Position numbers and translations under genes: made by a program
Notes under the pieces: model-generated
Told to the model about the DNA's origin: nothing
The model's input: the letters and a program-made list of their open reading frames with translations, nothing else
The model's database searches: none
Part shown: one piece after another, positions 1-8,979 of the stretch
Position numbering within the stretch: position 1 is the stretch's first letter
Layout: each line of letters begins with the position of its first letter
Assembly (NCBI GenBank): GCA_946478845.1
Contig: CAMLDI010000002.1
Span: 1 to 64,000, forward strand
Reading direction: 5' to 3'
DNA: 64,000 nt
From: an uncultured Paenibacillaceae bacterium
GTDB taxonomy: Bacteria > Bacillota > Bacilli > Aneurinibacillales > Aneurinibacillaceae

Positions 1-428
1 CCCTCATGGACAATTACCTCGATAATGTTGAATCCTACTGCAATAAATCCAAATTACGTGATCCAATTACCGGTGAAGAATTAGAAGCAGATGAAAAACT
101 CATGAGGTCCATTGAAGAACAAATAGGCATTTCTGAAAATGCGAAAAAAGCTTTCAGGGAAGAAATTCTTATTCGTATTTCGGCTTACGCCCGCAAAGGA
201 AAACGGTTTGATTATAACAGCCATGAACGCCTTCGTGAGGCTATTGAGAAAAAATTGTTTGCTGATTTAAAAGATGTAGTAAAAATTACCACTTCTAGCA
301 AAACGCCAGATGAAATGCAACTGAAAAAAGTGAATGAAGTAACAGCACGTTTAATTGATGAACATGGATATTGCCCAATTTGCGCCAATGAACTTCTACG
401 CTATGTAGGTAGTTTATTAAATCGTTAG
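1..428 (+). CDS. prkA: PrkA serine protein kinase, C-terminal part (5' end outside window)
   Basis: The frame is open at the left edge, so only about the last 141 residues are present; the family is about 630 residues long. The fragment is the helical C-terminal PrkA domain, ending in a segment with a CPIC motif (HGYCPICANELLRYV) typical of the PrkA C-terminus. PrkA is an AAA+ protein with serine kinase or protease activity, made early in sporulation under SigE in B. subtilis. It is followed by yhbH and spoVR, the conserved prkA-yhbH-spoVR trio (yeaG-yeaH-ycgB in enterobacteria). The ATG at 6 is internal, not the true start. Confidence 0.9.
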   Translation, partial: LMDNYLDNVESYCNKSKLRDPITGEELEADEKLMRSIEEQIGISENAKKAFREEILIRISAYARKGKRFDYNSHERLREAIEKKLFADLKDVVKITTSSKTPDEMQLKKVNEVTARLIDEHGYCPICANELLRYVGSLLNR

Positions 429-470
429 CGGGATACCGCCAGAAAAAAGGGACAGGGAAGGGGGAAAAGA

Positions 471-1622
471 ATGAATATTAATGAACCCTTGTTTATTATT
501 TCCCGCGAGGACTGGTCTCTTCATCGTAAAGGGTATCAGGACCAAATGCGCCATCTGGAAAAAGTAAAAGAAGCAATCAAAAAAAACCTTCCCGATCTTG
601 TCAGTGAAGAAAATATTATCTTATCTAAAGGCAAAGATGTAGTCAAAATCCCCATTCGTTCCCTTGATGAATATCGTATTCGCTATAACTATAATAAAAG
701 CCAACATGTGGGGCAGGGAAATGGGGATTCAAAGGTTGGGGATGTTATTGCTCGAGATGGCGAGCCTGGCAAAGGGCCAGGGAAAGGCCAGGGAGCTGGT
801 GATCAACCAGGGGTTGATTATTATGAAGCTGAAATTACAGTTGAAGAATTGGAGGAAATGCTCTTTTCCGAAATGGAGTTGCCCAATCTTCAACAGAAAC
901 AACAGGATGAAATTATAGTTTCTGACATCCGCTTCAATGATATTCGAAAAAAAGGGTTAATGGGGAATATTGATAAAAAAAGAACCCTTTTAGAGGCCAT
1001 TAAACGAAATGCCCAAAATGGATTTAAACAGGTGCAAAATATTTCAGAAGATGATTTGCGTTTTAAAACATGGGAAGAGATTGTTTATCCTCATTCCAAT
1101 GCAGTGATTCTTGCCATGATGGATACATCTGGATCCATGGGGGTGTTAGAAAAGTATGTGGCGAGAAGTTTCTTTTTCTGGATGGTTCGCTTTTTAAGAA
1201 CCAGGTATGAAAAAGTAGAAGTGGTGTTTATTGCCCATCATACAGAAGCCAAAGAAGTTTCGGAAGAAGAATTCTTTACAAAAGGGGAAAGTGGAGGAAC
1301 CATTTGTTCCTCCGCCTATCGTAAGGCTTTGGAAATTATTGGAGAGAGATATTCCCCATCCTTATATAATATTTATCCTTTTCATTTTTCAGATGGAGAT
1401 AATTTAACATCAGATAATGAGCGCTGTGTAAAATTAGTGAAAGAATTAATGGGTGTGTCAAATATGTTCTGTTATGGTGAAGTGAATCAATATAATCGTC
1501 ACAGTACACTGATGTCAGCCTATAAACACATGAATGATCCTAAGTTTAAGTATGCCATTATTCGAGAAAAGGGTGAAGTTTATAAAGCCCTGACCACCTT
1601 CTTTAGAAAAGAGGGAACATAA
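471..1622 (+). CDS. yhbH: YhbH/YeaH family sporulation protein (DUF444)
   Basis: The 383-residue protein matches the usual YhbH length of about 390. It has a glycine-rich linker near residues 95-112 and a C-terminal von Willebrand factor A-like region with the metal-site motif MMDTSGSMG near residue 217. The start has a GGGAAGGGGGAAAAG ribosome site just upstream. It lies 42 bases after prkA and its stop overlaps the spoVR start, so the three genes form one operon. In B. subtilis the family is needed for full sporulation and is SigE-dependent. Its biochemical role is unknown; the conserved pairing suggests it acts with PrkA and SpoVR. Confidence 0.92.
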   Translation: MNINEPLFIISREDWSLHRKGYQDQMRHLEKVKEAIKKNLPDLVSEENIILSKGKDVVKIPIRSLDEYRIRYNYNKSQHVGQGNGDSKVGDVIARDGEPGKGPGKGQGAGDQPGVDYYEAEITVEELEEMLFSEMELPNLQQKQQDEIIVSDIRFNDIRKKGLMGNIDKKRTLLEAIKRNAQNGFKQVQNISEDDLRFKTWEEIVYPHSNAVILAMMDTSGSMGVLEKYVARSFFFWMVRFLRTRYEKVEVVFIAHHTEAKEVSEEEFFTKGESGGTICSSAYRKALEIIGERYSPSLYNIYPFHFSDGDNLTSDNERCVKLVKELMGVSNMFCYGEVNQYNRHSTLMSAYKHMNDPKFKYAIIREKGEVYKALTTFFRKEGT

Positions 1623-3040
1623 TGAGCGAGATAATGAATAAGTTAGAACGGGCAGTAGATGAAATTACTGAGATTGCAAAAGGATTTGGGTTGGATTTTT
1701 ATCCTATGAGGTATGAAATATGTCCCGCAGATATTATCTACACTTTTGGGGCTTATGGAATGCCAACTCGATTTTCTCACTGGAGTTTTGGAAAAACATT
1801 CCACAGAATGAAGTTACAATATGATTTAGGATTAAGCAAAATTTATGAATTGGTCATTAATTCCAATCCTTGCTATGCCTTTCTCCTTGAAGGAAATAGC
1901 TTAATCCAGAATAAATTAATTGTCGCCCATGTTCTCGCTCATTGTGATTTCTTTAAGAACAATATGCACTTTAGCAAAACAAACCGTAACATGGTAGAAA
2001 GCATGGCTGCAACAGCGGAACGATTGCGTTCTTATGAAATAAAATACGGGAAAGAAAAGGTGGAAAATTTCTTAGACGCTGTTCTTTCTATTCAGGAACA
2101 TATTGATTCTGGGTTAACGAGCCGGCAATTTGAATGGAAAGACAATGAGGAAATGTATTTAGAAAAAGGCAAAAAGGTATCTGAGTACCATGATCTCTGG
2201 AATTTAGAAGAAGAAAAAGAAAAAACAGAAGAAGGCGATGAGAACTTGAACCATCGCCGTTTTCCTCCTCGTCCCGAAAAGGATTTGTTATTATTTATTG
2301 AAGAGTTTAGCCCTCATCTTGAAGAATGGCAAAGAGATATTCTTACCATTATGAGAGAAGAGATGCTCTATTTCTGGCCACAAATTGAAACGAAAATAAT
2401 GAATGAAGGTTGGGCTTCATACTGGCATCAACGAATTATTAGAGAAATGGATTTAACTGAAGAGGAAACCGTAGAATTTGCAAAATTAAATGCGGGGGTA
2501 ATCCAGCCTTCTCCTACAAGTATTAACCCTTATTATCTGGGGTTGAAAATTTTGGAGGATATTGAAAAACGCTGGGATAACCCTACAGAAGAAGAACAAC
2601 GGAAATTTAATCGGAAGCCAGGAAAAGGCAGAGAGAAAATTTTTGAAGTTCGGGAAATCGAAAATGATTTATCATTTATACGTAACTACTTAACAAAAAA
2701 ATTAGTTGATGAAATGGATATGTATGTGTTCGCCAAGCAAGGAAATGATTGGACCATTACCGAAAAAAGCTGGGAATTGGTCAGAGATCAATTGGTGAAC
2801 AGCAAAGTAAATGGAGGGTATCCCTATTTGCTGGTGAAAGATGGGGACTATCTTCGCAATGGTGAATTATATATTTATCATCAGTATGAGACCATTGAAT
2901 TGGATATAAAGTATTTGGAAAAAACGATGCCTTTTATTTATTTCCTTTGGGGTAAATCCATTCATGTAGAAACCATGATTGAACAAAGAAAAGTTCTTTT
3001 TACTTATGATGGGAAGAAATGCCACCGCAGATTTTTGTAA
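1622..3040 (+). CDS. spoVR: SpoVR family protein
   Basis: At 472 residues this matches SpoVR/YcgB (about 470). Recognisable family features are the N-terminal Y-P-M-R-YE-I-CP segment, the region [12 protein letters not shown] near residue 103, and the conserved [12 protein letters not shown] segment near residue 260. B. subtilis SpoVR is SigE-controlled and needed for normal spore cortex; its molecular activity is not known. The start overlaps the yhbH stop by one base (TAATG), implying translational coupling. A strong intrinsic terminator follows at 3050-3087 and closes the operon. Confidence 0.93.
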   Translation: MSEIMNKLERAVDEITEIAKGFGLDFYPMRYEICPADIIYTFGAYGMPTRFSHWSFGKTFHRMKLQYDLGLSKIYELVINSNPCYAFLLEGNSLIQNKLIVAHVLAHCDFFKNNMHFSKTNRNMVESMAATAERLRSYEIKYGKEKVENFLDAVLSIQEHIDSGLTSRQFEWKDNEEMYLEKGKKVSEYHDLWNLEEEKEKTEEGDENLNHRRFPPRPEKDLLLFIEEFSPHLEEWQRDILTIMREEMLYFWPQIETKIMNEGWASYWHQRIIREMDLTEEETVEFAKLNAGVIQPSPTSINPYYLGLKILEDIEKRWDNPTEEEQRKFNRKPGKGREKIFEVREIENDLSFIRNYLTKKLVDEMDMYVFAKQGNDWTITEKSWELVRDQLVNSKVNGGYPYLLVKDGDYLRNGELYIYHQYETIELDIKYLEKTMPFIYFLWGKSIHVETMIEQRKVLFTYDGKKCHRRFL

Positions 3041-3049
3041 TGGGAATTA

Positions 3050-3087
3050 AAAATCCCACCTACTGTATAAAACAGAGGTGGGGTTTT
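3050..3087 (+). terminator. Intrinsic terminator after spoVR
   Basis: AAAATCCCACCT and CTGT pair with ACAG and AGGTGGGGTTTT around an ATAAA loop, ending in TTTT. It closes the prkA-yhbH-spoVR operon. Confidence 0.85.
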
Positions 3088-3212
3088 AGATTATGTGGTG
3101 AATAGAATAAAAGTCAATTTTGTGAATAATGTTAATTATTGAATAATGTGTTTTTTAGTGTAGTACAATGAATTAGAGGGACCTCTAAAATTTGATTGGG
3201 GGGATGGTAACA

Positions 3213-3422
3213 ATGTTATTGTTCAGTTATGCGAACTGGGATGAGATTTTGCGAGTTTGTCTAGGGTTATGTGGTAATGTAATGGATGATCGTGAAGGCA
3301 TAAAGAACGATAACCTACGTCAACTAGGGGGGATTCCCGGTGAAACCGGAGGAAATGCCAAACCCTTAATCAATCAACCTGCGGAGGCGTTGGAAGAGGA
3401 ACACCATGTTACAACGGTATAG
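3213..3422 (+). CDS. Small ORF of 69 codons, or a structured RNA
   Basis: I do not recognise this. An ATG at 3213 sits 9 bases after a GGGGGG run at 3198-3203 and opens a 69-codon frame starting MLLFSYANWDEILRV. A TTG at 3192 would extend it but lies before the ribosome site. The same DNA has several good hairpins: GGTT with AACC plus ATCGT with ACGAT (3264-3314), CCGGT-GAA-ACCGG (3337-3349), and CAAC with GTTG (3375-3391). A strong terminator follows at 3434-3467. The unit is therefore transcribed, but I cannot tell whether the product is a peptide or an RNA. The peptide has no close family in memory and ends in an acidic, His-containing tail. Confidence 0.35.
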   Translation: MLLFSYANWDEILRVCLGLCGNVMDDREGIKNDNLRQLGGIPGETGGNAKPLINQPAEALEEEHHVTTV

Positions 3423-3433
3423 GGGAATGAAGG

Positions 3434-3467
3434 GCTGCATAGAGTGATATGCTCTATTGCAGCTTTT
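3434..3467 (+). terminator. Intrinsic terminator of the short 3.2-3.4 kb transcript
   Basis: GCTGCA-TAGAG pairs with CTCTA-TGCAGC (one bulged T) around a 7-base loop, followed by TTTTTAT. It ends a transcript that contains no recognised gene. Confidence 0.85.
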
Positions 3468-3529
3468 TATTTGTCTGAGGACTACTTATAATATCTTTAT
3501 ATGTGAAGTGAATGAGGAGAGAATTATCA

Positions 3530-4159
3530 ATGACATACATCCTGGATCAACAACATAATCAATTGCTTTCAAAGCAATGTCGCCAGTGTAGGGACCCCCA
3601 TTTTCAAAGTATTTCTGAGGAGTTCGAGTCCATAGGTTGCTGCCGGTATGAACCGGTTTTCACGCTTTTTGAAATATGGAAAATGGCAAGAAGGGGGAAG
3701 GAATCCTTCTTTAAAGAAGAGATTTATTTTAATCCGAAAAATCAGATTTATGAATATGAAATCGTGGTTGGAGCCCATATTCATGCTTCTTTTTATGATA
3801 AGGGAGAGAATGGTCTTATTCCCTCTCAAGTTTATGCCCAATTAATGGCTTCTCAAAAAACAAGGTACCAGGCCATTGATTTAAGATTAAAGTATGGAAT
3901 CTGTTCTTTTTTCGTTAGTGGGAAAGGATGTGGATTAGAGCCTTCTTTTAAAACCAGTATATGTAGAATGTTCATATGTGATTCCATTGAAGATGGATTA
4001 AATAAAAAAGAATTAGAAAAATTGTATGGGGTTCAAAGAGAGATTAGGGAGGAAGGGGATACATTTCAACGCATTCATGCAAAAATTCTCCGAAATAATG
4101 GATTGGATTTAATCCATCACCTTGACCAGGTATTAGATTATTTACGGCAGGTTGAATAG
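3530..4159 (+). CDS. Cysteine-rich protein, possibly a metal-binding YkgJ-like protein
   Basis: The 209-residue protein has an N-terminal CRQC pair, a GCC pair about 17 residues later, and a later cluster of the form C-x8-GCGL-x6-TSICRMFIC. This pattern recalls the YkgJ/UPF0153 CxxCxxCC proteins, where such cysteines are thought to hold zinc or an iron-sulfur cluster; the match is by pattern only. I chose the ATG at 3530 because AGGAGAG lies 10 bases upstream; an ATG at 3512 lies inside that ribosome site. Its 3' end overlaps the converging ATP-grasp gene by 18 bases, and no terminator separates them. Function unknown. Confidence 0.6.
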   Translation: MTYILDQQHNQLLSKQCRQCRDPHFQSISEEFESIGCCRYEPVFTLFEIWKMARRGKESFFKEEIYFNPKNQIYEYEIVVGAHIHASFYDKGENGLIPSQVYAQLMASQKTRYQAIDLRLKYGICSFFVSGKGCGLEPSFKTSICRMFICDSIEDGLNKKELEKLYGVQREIREEGDTFQRIHAKILRNNGLDLIHHLDQVLDYLRQVE

Positions 4160-5434
4160 AAATCGGGAATAATGAATTAAATTATGAAGGGAACGTTTAC
4201 GTATATCCGGTTCATCAAATTTTCCTGGTTTAGAATTCGCTTCGAAAAACCAAAAGTGCCCATTACGATCCATGCCAATATCCATGGATACTTCCCCTAA
4301 TGAAGGCCATTTGCTTTCTAATACTTTTGCTATGGTAAGGGCAATGCCTTTTAATTGTTCTACTATTAACTGGCTTTTTGTATTGGGAAATACAATGGGG
4401 AGAATTTCTCTGGGAGATTGAATAGATCCCCCTCTTGGAACATGGGTAGTGATGTTCCCTTCTCCTGACAGGCGAATACCAGCTCCAGTAAATTCCCATT
4501 TTCCATATCCGTTTTTTTGCACAAGAAGACGAAAATCAAAAGCTTTATTTTTATAATGGGCTAGAGGAATACCTTGTTGAATTAGGTAGGGTTTATTACA
4601 TCGCTCCAGTAAAAAAGTTAGTGTATCTCCAAAAGAATTGAATTCTTTTTGTATAGTTTCCTTTCCCTGTTGATATTTAAGGAGAAAAGAATCTTTTATT
4701 TTTTCTAAACGGTAAATCCCTTTTCCAGCCATTCCTTTCAGAGGTTTTAAATATATGAAAGGATATTTATTGATCATGAATTCTAAATTTCTATTATTTT
4801 GGAAATAACGGGTTTCTGGCAAAAGATAGCGAATGGAAGAATGGTGGCGGAGAAGTTCAAAAATCGTTGCTTTATCGAAAAAATTGGGGTTGAAGAGCAT
4901 TGTTTTTTTTTGCATCATTAATTTTTTTAATCCTTGTTGTACATGGCTTTTTTCTTCGGCATTACGGCTAGGAATACGGTTGTAGAAAACATGGGGAAAA
5001 GGAAGGATTTCTTTAATCCATTTTTTGTTTTTCCCATCATATAGATAGCCTGTTACCCATTGTTTTTTCCAATGGATTTTTTCTATAGGTACTACATAAA
5101 CCAATGCCCCTTCTTTTTTTCCTTCTTCAATAAGATCAATAAAATTCTCCCTGACCCCTTTGAAATGATTTTTTCCTTCTACCGTAAGAATCCCAATCAA
5201 TGGCCCAGGATAAAAACCATTCATGTTTCTGCGATAAGAAATCCTTGCTGAAATCATTTCTTTTAGGGGTTCTTCATTTACAACACGAAATTCCTTTTTC
5301 CAATTGCCAATAGTAATAACTGTTCGTTCCGGTGTAAAAAGAAATGGACCTTCACCACGGATCACATGTAAAAACCAGCTTCTTGAATCAGGATGGTATG
5401 AGATCCATCCATGGTTTGCAGATCCATTTTTCAT
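4142..5434 (-). CDS. YheC/YheD-like ATP-grasp protein, third of three
   Basis: The 430-residue protein has the YheCD ATP-grasp layout. An N-terminal beta-rich region is followed from about residue 165 by the motif VFYNRIPSRNAE. The lysine/glycine loop IYLKPLKGMAGKGIY comes near residue 233, then FDFRLLVQKNGYGKWEFTG and the metal-binding end MDIGMDRNGHFWFFEANSKPGK. B. subtilis YheC and YheD are SigE-controlled endospore coat-associated proteins; the ligated substrate is unknown. The start overlaps the stop of the upstream gene by 4 bases (ATGA). It is the last gene of a three-gene operon and runs into the opposing gene at 4159. Confidence 0.85.
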   Translation of the reverse strand: MKNGSANHGWISYHPDSRSWFLHVIRGEGPFLFTPERTVITIGNWKKEFRVVNEEPLKEMISARISYRRNMNGFYPGPLIGILTVEGKNHFKGVRENFIDLIEEGKKEGALVYVVPIEKIHWKKQWVTGYLYDGKNKKWIKEILPFPHVFYNRIPSRNAEEKSHVQQGLKKLMMQKKTMLFNPNFFDKATIFELLRHHSSIRYLLPETRYFQNNRNLEFMINKYPFIYLKPLKGMAGKGIYRLEKIKDSFLLKYQQGKETIQKEFNSFGDTLTFLLERCNKPYLIQQGIPLAHYKNKAFDFRLLVQKNGYGKWEFTGAGIRLSGEGNITTHVPRGGSIQSPREILPIVFPNTKSQLIVEQLKGIALTIAKVLESKWPSLGEVSMDIGMDRNGHFWFFEANSKPGKFDEPDIRKRSLHNLIHYSRFLFNLP

Positions 5435-6522
5435 TCTTTGATACCAACTAAATTCCGCGAAAGGTAATAGGCATATTTTAATGGATTTAATCTTGCTTGA
5501 TTATAATAGGCCCCTTTATTTATTTTGCGGAAAGAAGCTCTCCCTGGTTTAGAATTAATTTCAATAATCCAAACTTCACCGTTTTTATCTACCCCAATAT
5601 CAATTCCTAGTTCCACAAGCCTGCCATGGCGGCTTTCAATAAATGAGGGAAGTTCATTTACAATAGAATCGATGGTTTCATTTATGTCTGTCATTTGTTC
5701 CTGGGAGTAAAATTTCATTAGAAATTCATTGACAGAAAAGGCTTTCCCACCACCGCATAAATTAGAAGTAATTCCATTTATTACACCCGCTCGAACGGCT
5801 CTTCCTGTTTCTTTCCATTTTCCATTCCCACCTTTTTGTACAAGGACACGAATATCAAAGGGAACGCCTTCATCAGAACAGAGAGATAAATAAGGTTGAA
5901 TCATGGTTTTATTTTTCAAATGGTTGCGCAGCCATGAATATAGGGCGATCTGGTCAGCAAATTCTTTATATATTATTTTATTTTTATAATCTCTTCCTTG
6001 AAGAGTTATATAATTTTGTTCCTGGGAAATCTTCATAACCCCAATACCTAAAGAATTCTGAATGGGCTTGATAACAACGGCTTGATAATCTTCTAACCAT
6101 TGGCCAATTTCATGCATGGAATCAATGAGTTCTGTTGGAGGAATATAGGGAAGCAATCCGGGATGTTGTATCATGTTTTGGTAGTTCTTCCATTTATTTG
6201 GCAAAACGTGACCTAGAAATACGATATAGGGCTTCGCTTTCAATTGTTGAATCTGGTTTCGGTATTTTTTTCGATTTGAGCATCGATCATAAACGAGAGA
6301 TGGTAAAGGAAATAAATGTTTTTCCCATCTGTAATTGTTATATTGATACCCGGTAACCATTTTGTTTTCAAAATCAACTTCTGTGGGAAGAAAAACAAAC
6401 ACATTCATGCCTATTTTTCTACCGGCAGCACATAAATAGGCATAATGGGTTTTTTCAGAAAAAGGGGGGTATCTTTTACTGGGGGTAGCAAGTATTCCCA
6501 ATGAAGCGGATTGCATGTTCAT
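5431..6522 (-). CDS. yheC: YheC-type ATP-grasp protein, second of three
   Basis: At 363 residues this has the length of B. subtilis YheC and lacks the longer N-terminal beta domain of its two neighbours. ATP-grasp features are the lysine loop AVVIKPIQNSLGIGVMKI near residue 150, PFDIRVLVQKGGNGKWKETG near 215, and GIDIGVDKNGEVWIIEINSK near 315. In YheCD proteins these bind ATP and magnesium for carboxylate-amine ligation, although the physiological product is unproven. It overlaps both neighbours by 4 bases, so the three genes are translationally coupled. Confidence 0.85.
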   Translation of the reverse strand: MNMQSASLGILATPSKRYPPFSEKTHYAYLCAAGRKIGMNVFVFLPTEVDFENKMVTGYQYNNYRWEKHLFPLPSLVYDRCSNRKKYRNQIQQLKAKPYIVFLGHVLPNKWKNYQNMIQHPGLLPYIPPTELIDSMHEIGQWLEDYQAVVIKPIQNSLGIGVMKISQEQNYITLQGRDYKNKIIYKEFADQIALYSWLRNHLKNKTMIQPYLSLCSDEGVPFDIRVLVQKGGNGKWKETGRAVRAGVINGITSNLCGGGKAFSVNEFLMKFYSQEQMTDINETIDSIVNELPSFIESRHGRLVELGIDIGVDKNGEVWIIEINSKPGRASFRKINKGAYYNQARLNPLKYAYYLSRNLVGIKE

Positions 6523-7946
6523 CCCTTTTTTGACCTCCTTTTACCTGGATGTTGGAATAATTGGATAAACCCGCTCCGATAAAAGCAGTAATCCATTAAT
6601 TTGACTACAGATCGGCGTACTTTATTTTCAGCAGAACTTTGGGATAGGGATGCAGTAGTTTTAGAGGGTTTAGAATTTACTTCAATCAGCCAGAGATTTC
6701 CTTTTGTATCAAGAGCCAGATCAATTCCTAGTTCTGCAAATTCCCCTGGAAGGTATTGTTCTAAAGATTGCGCAACTTTAAGAGCCGCTTGCCGAATTTT
6801 ACGCCTTGTATGAACAATGGGAAGTGGAATATCCAATGCATTTAGAGCTGAAGTTAAGGGATGTATGGTACCACCTCTAGCAATGTTTGATACAATATTA
6901 TTTTCATTGCTAACCCTGGCAACGATGGAGATAATTTTCCATTCTCCAAGTTGATCTTTTTGCACTAACGCACGAAAGTCGAGAATCTCATTATTCATGG
7001 TCATAAGATGTAATCCTTGCTGCATAATATATTGCCTTTTTTTGAGTTTTGGATATAATTTTTCAAATAATTTTTGGAAGGTTGAATAACGGTGGGTGAT
7101 AAATCCGTTCATGGATGTATACTGGCAACAATAATCCCGAGCTTTTTCAATTCGGATAATGCCGCTTCCCATACTGCCATGGACAGGTTTAAGATAAATG
7201 TACGAATGTTTTTGCAGAAAGAAGCGTAAAGAATCTTGATTGTAGTATTTTGCAGTGTCTGGCAGAAGGGGGGAAATTTCCGGATCGTTGATCAACTCTT
7301 CATGAATGCTCCATTTATCAAGGAACTTATCATTAAAAAAAGCAACATCTTTATTTTTAAGATAATTTATTTTATTTTTCGTTTCCTCTTTTCTTTCAAC
7401 TTTACGGGATGATATTCGATTGTACATTACATCTGGCAGGGGGAATTTCTTAGTGAGCCAATTTCCGTTTTGTAAAATCCACCCCTTTACTGTTTCTTCC
7501 TGTTCAAATTCGTTAAGAGTGAGTACATAAGCAATGGTATGTTTTTCTTTAGCAGCCTGAATAAATTCTTGAAAATAGGAAGTTAATTCTCCAAATGGTT
7601 TTTCTTTAATTAAGTCTTTAGATTCAATATCTGATGAGGAAAGAATGGCTAATAAAGGGCCAATTTTTAAGTGTTTTTCTTCAGGGTTGTATTGGCAACA
7701 GATCTCAAAAAATGAATCAGGGAGCAATAATTCCCGTGCAATGGATTCTCTGATACGAATATAGGGGAATGTTTGGCTAGTGGATTGAAAGCGAACCAGA
7801 CAGGATTCCTTGCCAAAGGATAAGCGAATCCTGCGTTCTGAGCTTAGCGAGAAGGCGGTGATTAAGGGGATCGAAAGCAAAAGATCTGTACCTTTAGGAA
7901 GAAATTCATCTGATTCAACTTGTAATTTAACATGCTGATAATTCAT
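6519..7946 (-). CDS. yheD: YheD-type ATP-grasp protein, first of three
   Basis: The 475-residue protein resembles YheD (about 450): an N-terminal domain of about 170 residues, then PDVMYNRISSRKVERKEET, the loop IYLKPVHGSMGSGIIRIEKA, LDFRALVQKDQLGEWKI, and GIDLALDTKGNLWLIEVNSK. It is expected to be an ATP-dependent ligase of the spore coat region. The ATG has AGGGGA about 10 bases upstream. The leader contains CATAGGATA, a fit to the SigK -10 pattern CATANNNTA, with an AC 17 bases upstream; this is suggestive only. The C-terminus is basic (GKRRSKKG). Confidence 0.85.
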   Translation of the reverse strand: MNYQHVKLQVESDEFLPKGTDLLLSIPLITAFSLSSERRIRLSFGKESCLVRFQSTSQTFPYIRIRESIARELLLPDSFFEICCQYNPEEKHLKIGPLLAILSSSDIESKDLIKEKPFGELTSYFQEFIQAAKEKHTIAYVLTLNEFEQEETVKGWILQNGNWLTKKFPLPDVMYNRISSRKVERKEETKNKINYLKNKDVAFFNDKFLDKWSIHEELINDPEISPLLPDTAKYYNQDSLRFFLQKHSYIYLKPVHGSMGSGIIRIEKARDYCCQYTSMNGFITHRYSTFQKLFEKLYPKLKKRQYIMQQGLHLMTMNNEILDFRALVQKDQLGEWKIISIVARVSNENNIVSNIARGGTIHPLTSALNALDIPLPIVHTRRKIRQAALKVAQSLEQYLPGEFAELGIDLALDTKGNLWLIEVNSKPSKTTASLSQSSAENKVRRSVVKLMDYCFYRSGFIQLFQHPGKRRSKKG

Positions 7947-8021
7947 TTTGGAAAATCCCCTCAGGTAGGTTTATTACATTATCCTATGAAATAAAGTCGG
8001 GCATGGTGAGTTTTTCTGCAA

Positions 8022-8051
8022 TTGAATTCCGTGACACAGTGCTGATAAAAT
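8022..8051 (+). promoter_or_regulatory. Candidate SigA promoter of ytkL
   Basis: TTGAAT at 8022-8027 and TAAAAT at 8046-8051 with an 18-base spacer precede the ytkL start by about 40 bases. Confidence 0.45.
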
Positions 8052-8092
8052 ATAAGGGAAATATTTGCAATCCAATAAATGGAGGGATCTTA

Positions 8093-8782
8093 ATGGAAAT
8101 TACGTATCATAGTCATTCCTGTGTTCAACTTACAAATGGGGAACACTCTGTGATTATTGATCCATTTATTACAGGAAATTCTACAGCTCAGATTAAAATT
8201 GAAGATATTAAAGTTCAATATGTACTATTAACCCATGGCCATGGGGACCATTTCGGAGACACTATCGAAATTGCCAGAAGAAATAATGCTGCCATTATTG
8301 CGAATCATGAAATTGCTACTTATTTAGGCTGGAAAGGGCTAACGGTTCATGGTATGAATACAGGGGGTTCCTATAACTTTGAGTTTGGTAAAGTGAAGTT
8401 AACCCAGGCTTTCCATAGTTCAGGGTTGATATTAGATGAAGAACAAAACATTGTTTATATGGGAATGCCTATTGGCTTTTTAATTAGCATGGGGAACAAA
8501 ACTGTGTACCATCCAGGGGATACAGCACTTTTCGGAGATATGAAAATGATTGGTGAATTAAATGACATTGATGTGGCCTTTTTGCCCATTGGCGATTATT
8601 TTACCATGGGTCCTGAAGATGCATTAATAGCAGCACAATGGATTGGAGCAAAACTAACCATTCCAATCCATTACAATACCTTCCCAATCATTGAACAAGA
8701 TGCGGATCAATTCATATTAACTCTTGAGAATAAAGGATTGAAAGGGAAAAAATTAAATCCAGGAGAAAAAATAGAAATGTAA
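8093..8782 (+). CDS. ytkL: UPF0173 metal-dependent hydrolase YtkL
   Basis: The 229-residue metallo-beta-lactamase-fold protein carries the metal-binding signature LLTHGHGDHFGD near residue 50, the later HPGDTALFGD and a C-terminal IPIHYNTFP segment. This is the layout of UPF0173 hydrolases (YtkL is 227 residues). I chose ATG 8093 because GGAGGG lies 7 bases upstream and the N-terminus MEITYHSHSC matches the family; the frame runs open to 8003 without a ribosome site. Substrate unknown. It is monocistronic, with its own promoter and two hairpins downstream. Confidence 0.9.
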   Translation: MEITYHSHSCVQLTNGEHSVIIDPFITGNSTAQIKIEDIKVQYVLLTHGHGDHFGDTIEIARRNNAAIIANHEIATYLGWKGLTVHGMNTGGSYNFEFGKVKLTQAFHSSGLILDEEQNIVYMGMPIGFLISMGNKTVYHPGDTALFGDMKMIGELNDIDVAFLPIGDYFTMGPEDALIAAQWIGAKLTIPIHYNTFPIIEQDADQFILTLENKGLKGKKLNPGEKIEM

Positions 8783-8807
8783 TGTCGTTGTAATGAGCCT
8801 GTAACAA

Positions 8808-8849
8808 AAAGGGGGTATCTTATAAGTAACCCAATTGAAATCCCCCTTT
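8808..8849 (+). terminator. Hairpin downstream of ytkL
   Basis: AAAGGGGG at 8808-8815 pairs with CCCCCTTT at 8842-8849. It precedes the stronger terminator at 8859 and could protect the mRNA end or act as an additional weak terminator. Confidence 0.5.
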
Positions 8850-8858
8850 AGTATATTT

Positions 8859-8889
8859 AAAAATGCGACGCGGTGGTCGCATTTTTTTT
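8859..8889 (+). terminator. Intrinsic terminator between ytkL and trmB
   Basis: AAAATGCGAC pairs with GTCGCATTTT around GCGGTG, followed by a run of eight T. Confidence 0.9.
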
Positions 8890-8905
8890 GTCCATAAATC
8901 TACTA

Positions 8906-8934
8906 TCGACATTTTATGCAATTGAACGTATGAT
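8906..8934 (+). promoter_or_regulatory. Candidate SigA promoter of trmB
   Basis: TCGACA at 8906-8911 and TATGAT at 8929-8934 have a 17-base spacer, 45 bases before the trmB start. Confidence 0.4.
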
Positions 8935-8979
8935 AGATATCGTTCTTACTAGAAAATTAAAAACAGGTGATGATGTTTC

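Noticed and set aside
3320..3370. Cobalamin riboswitch, suggested by CCGGTGAAACCGG
   Set aside because: Only this hairpin resembles it. The B12 box and the remaining conserved core are missing and no B12-related gene follows.
3569..3841. Opposite-strand ORF of 90 codons within the cysteine-rich gene
   Set aside because: It has no ribosome site or family features and shadows a gene with a good start and convincing motifs.
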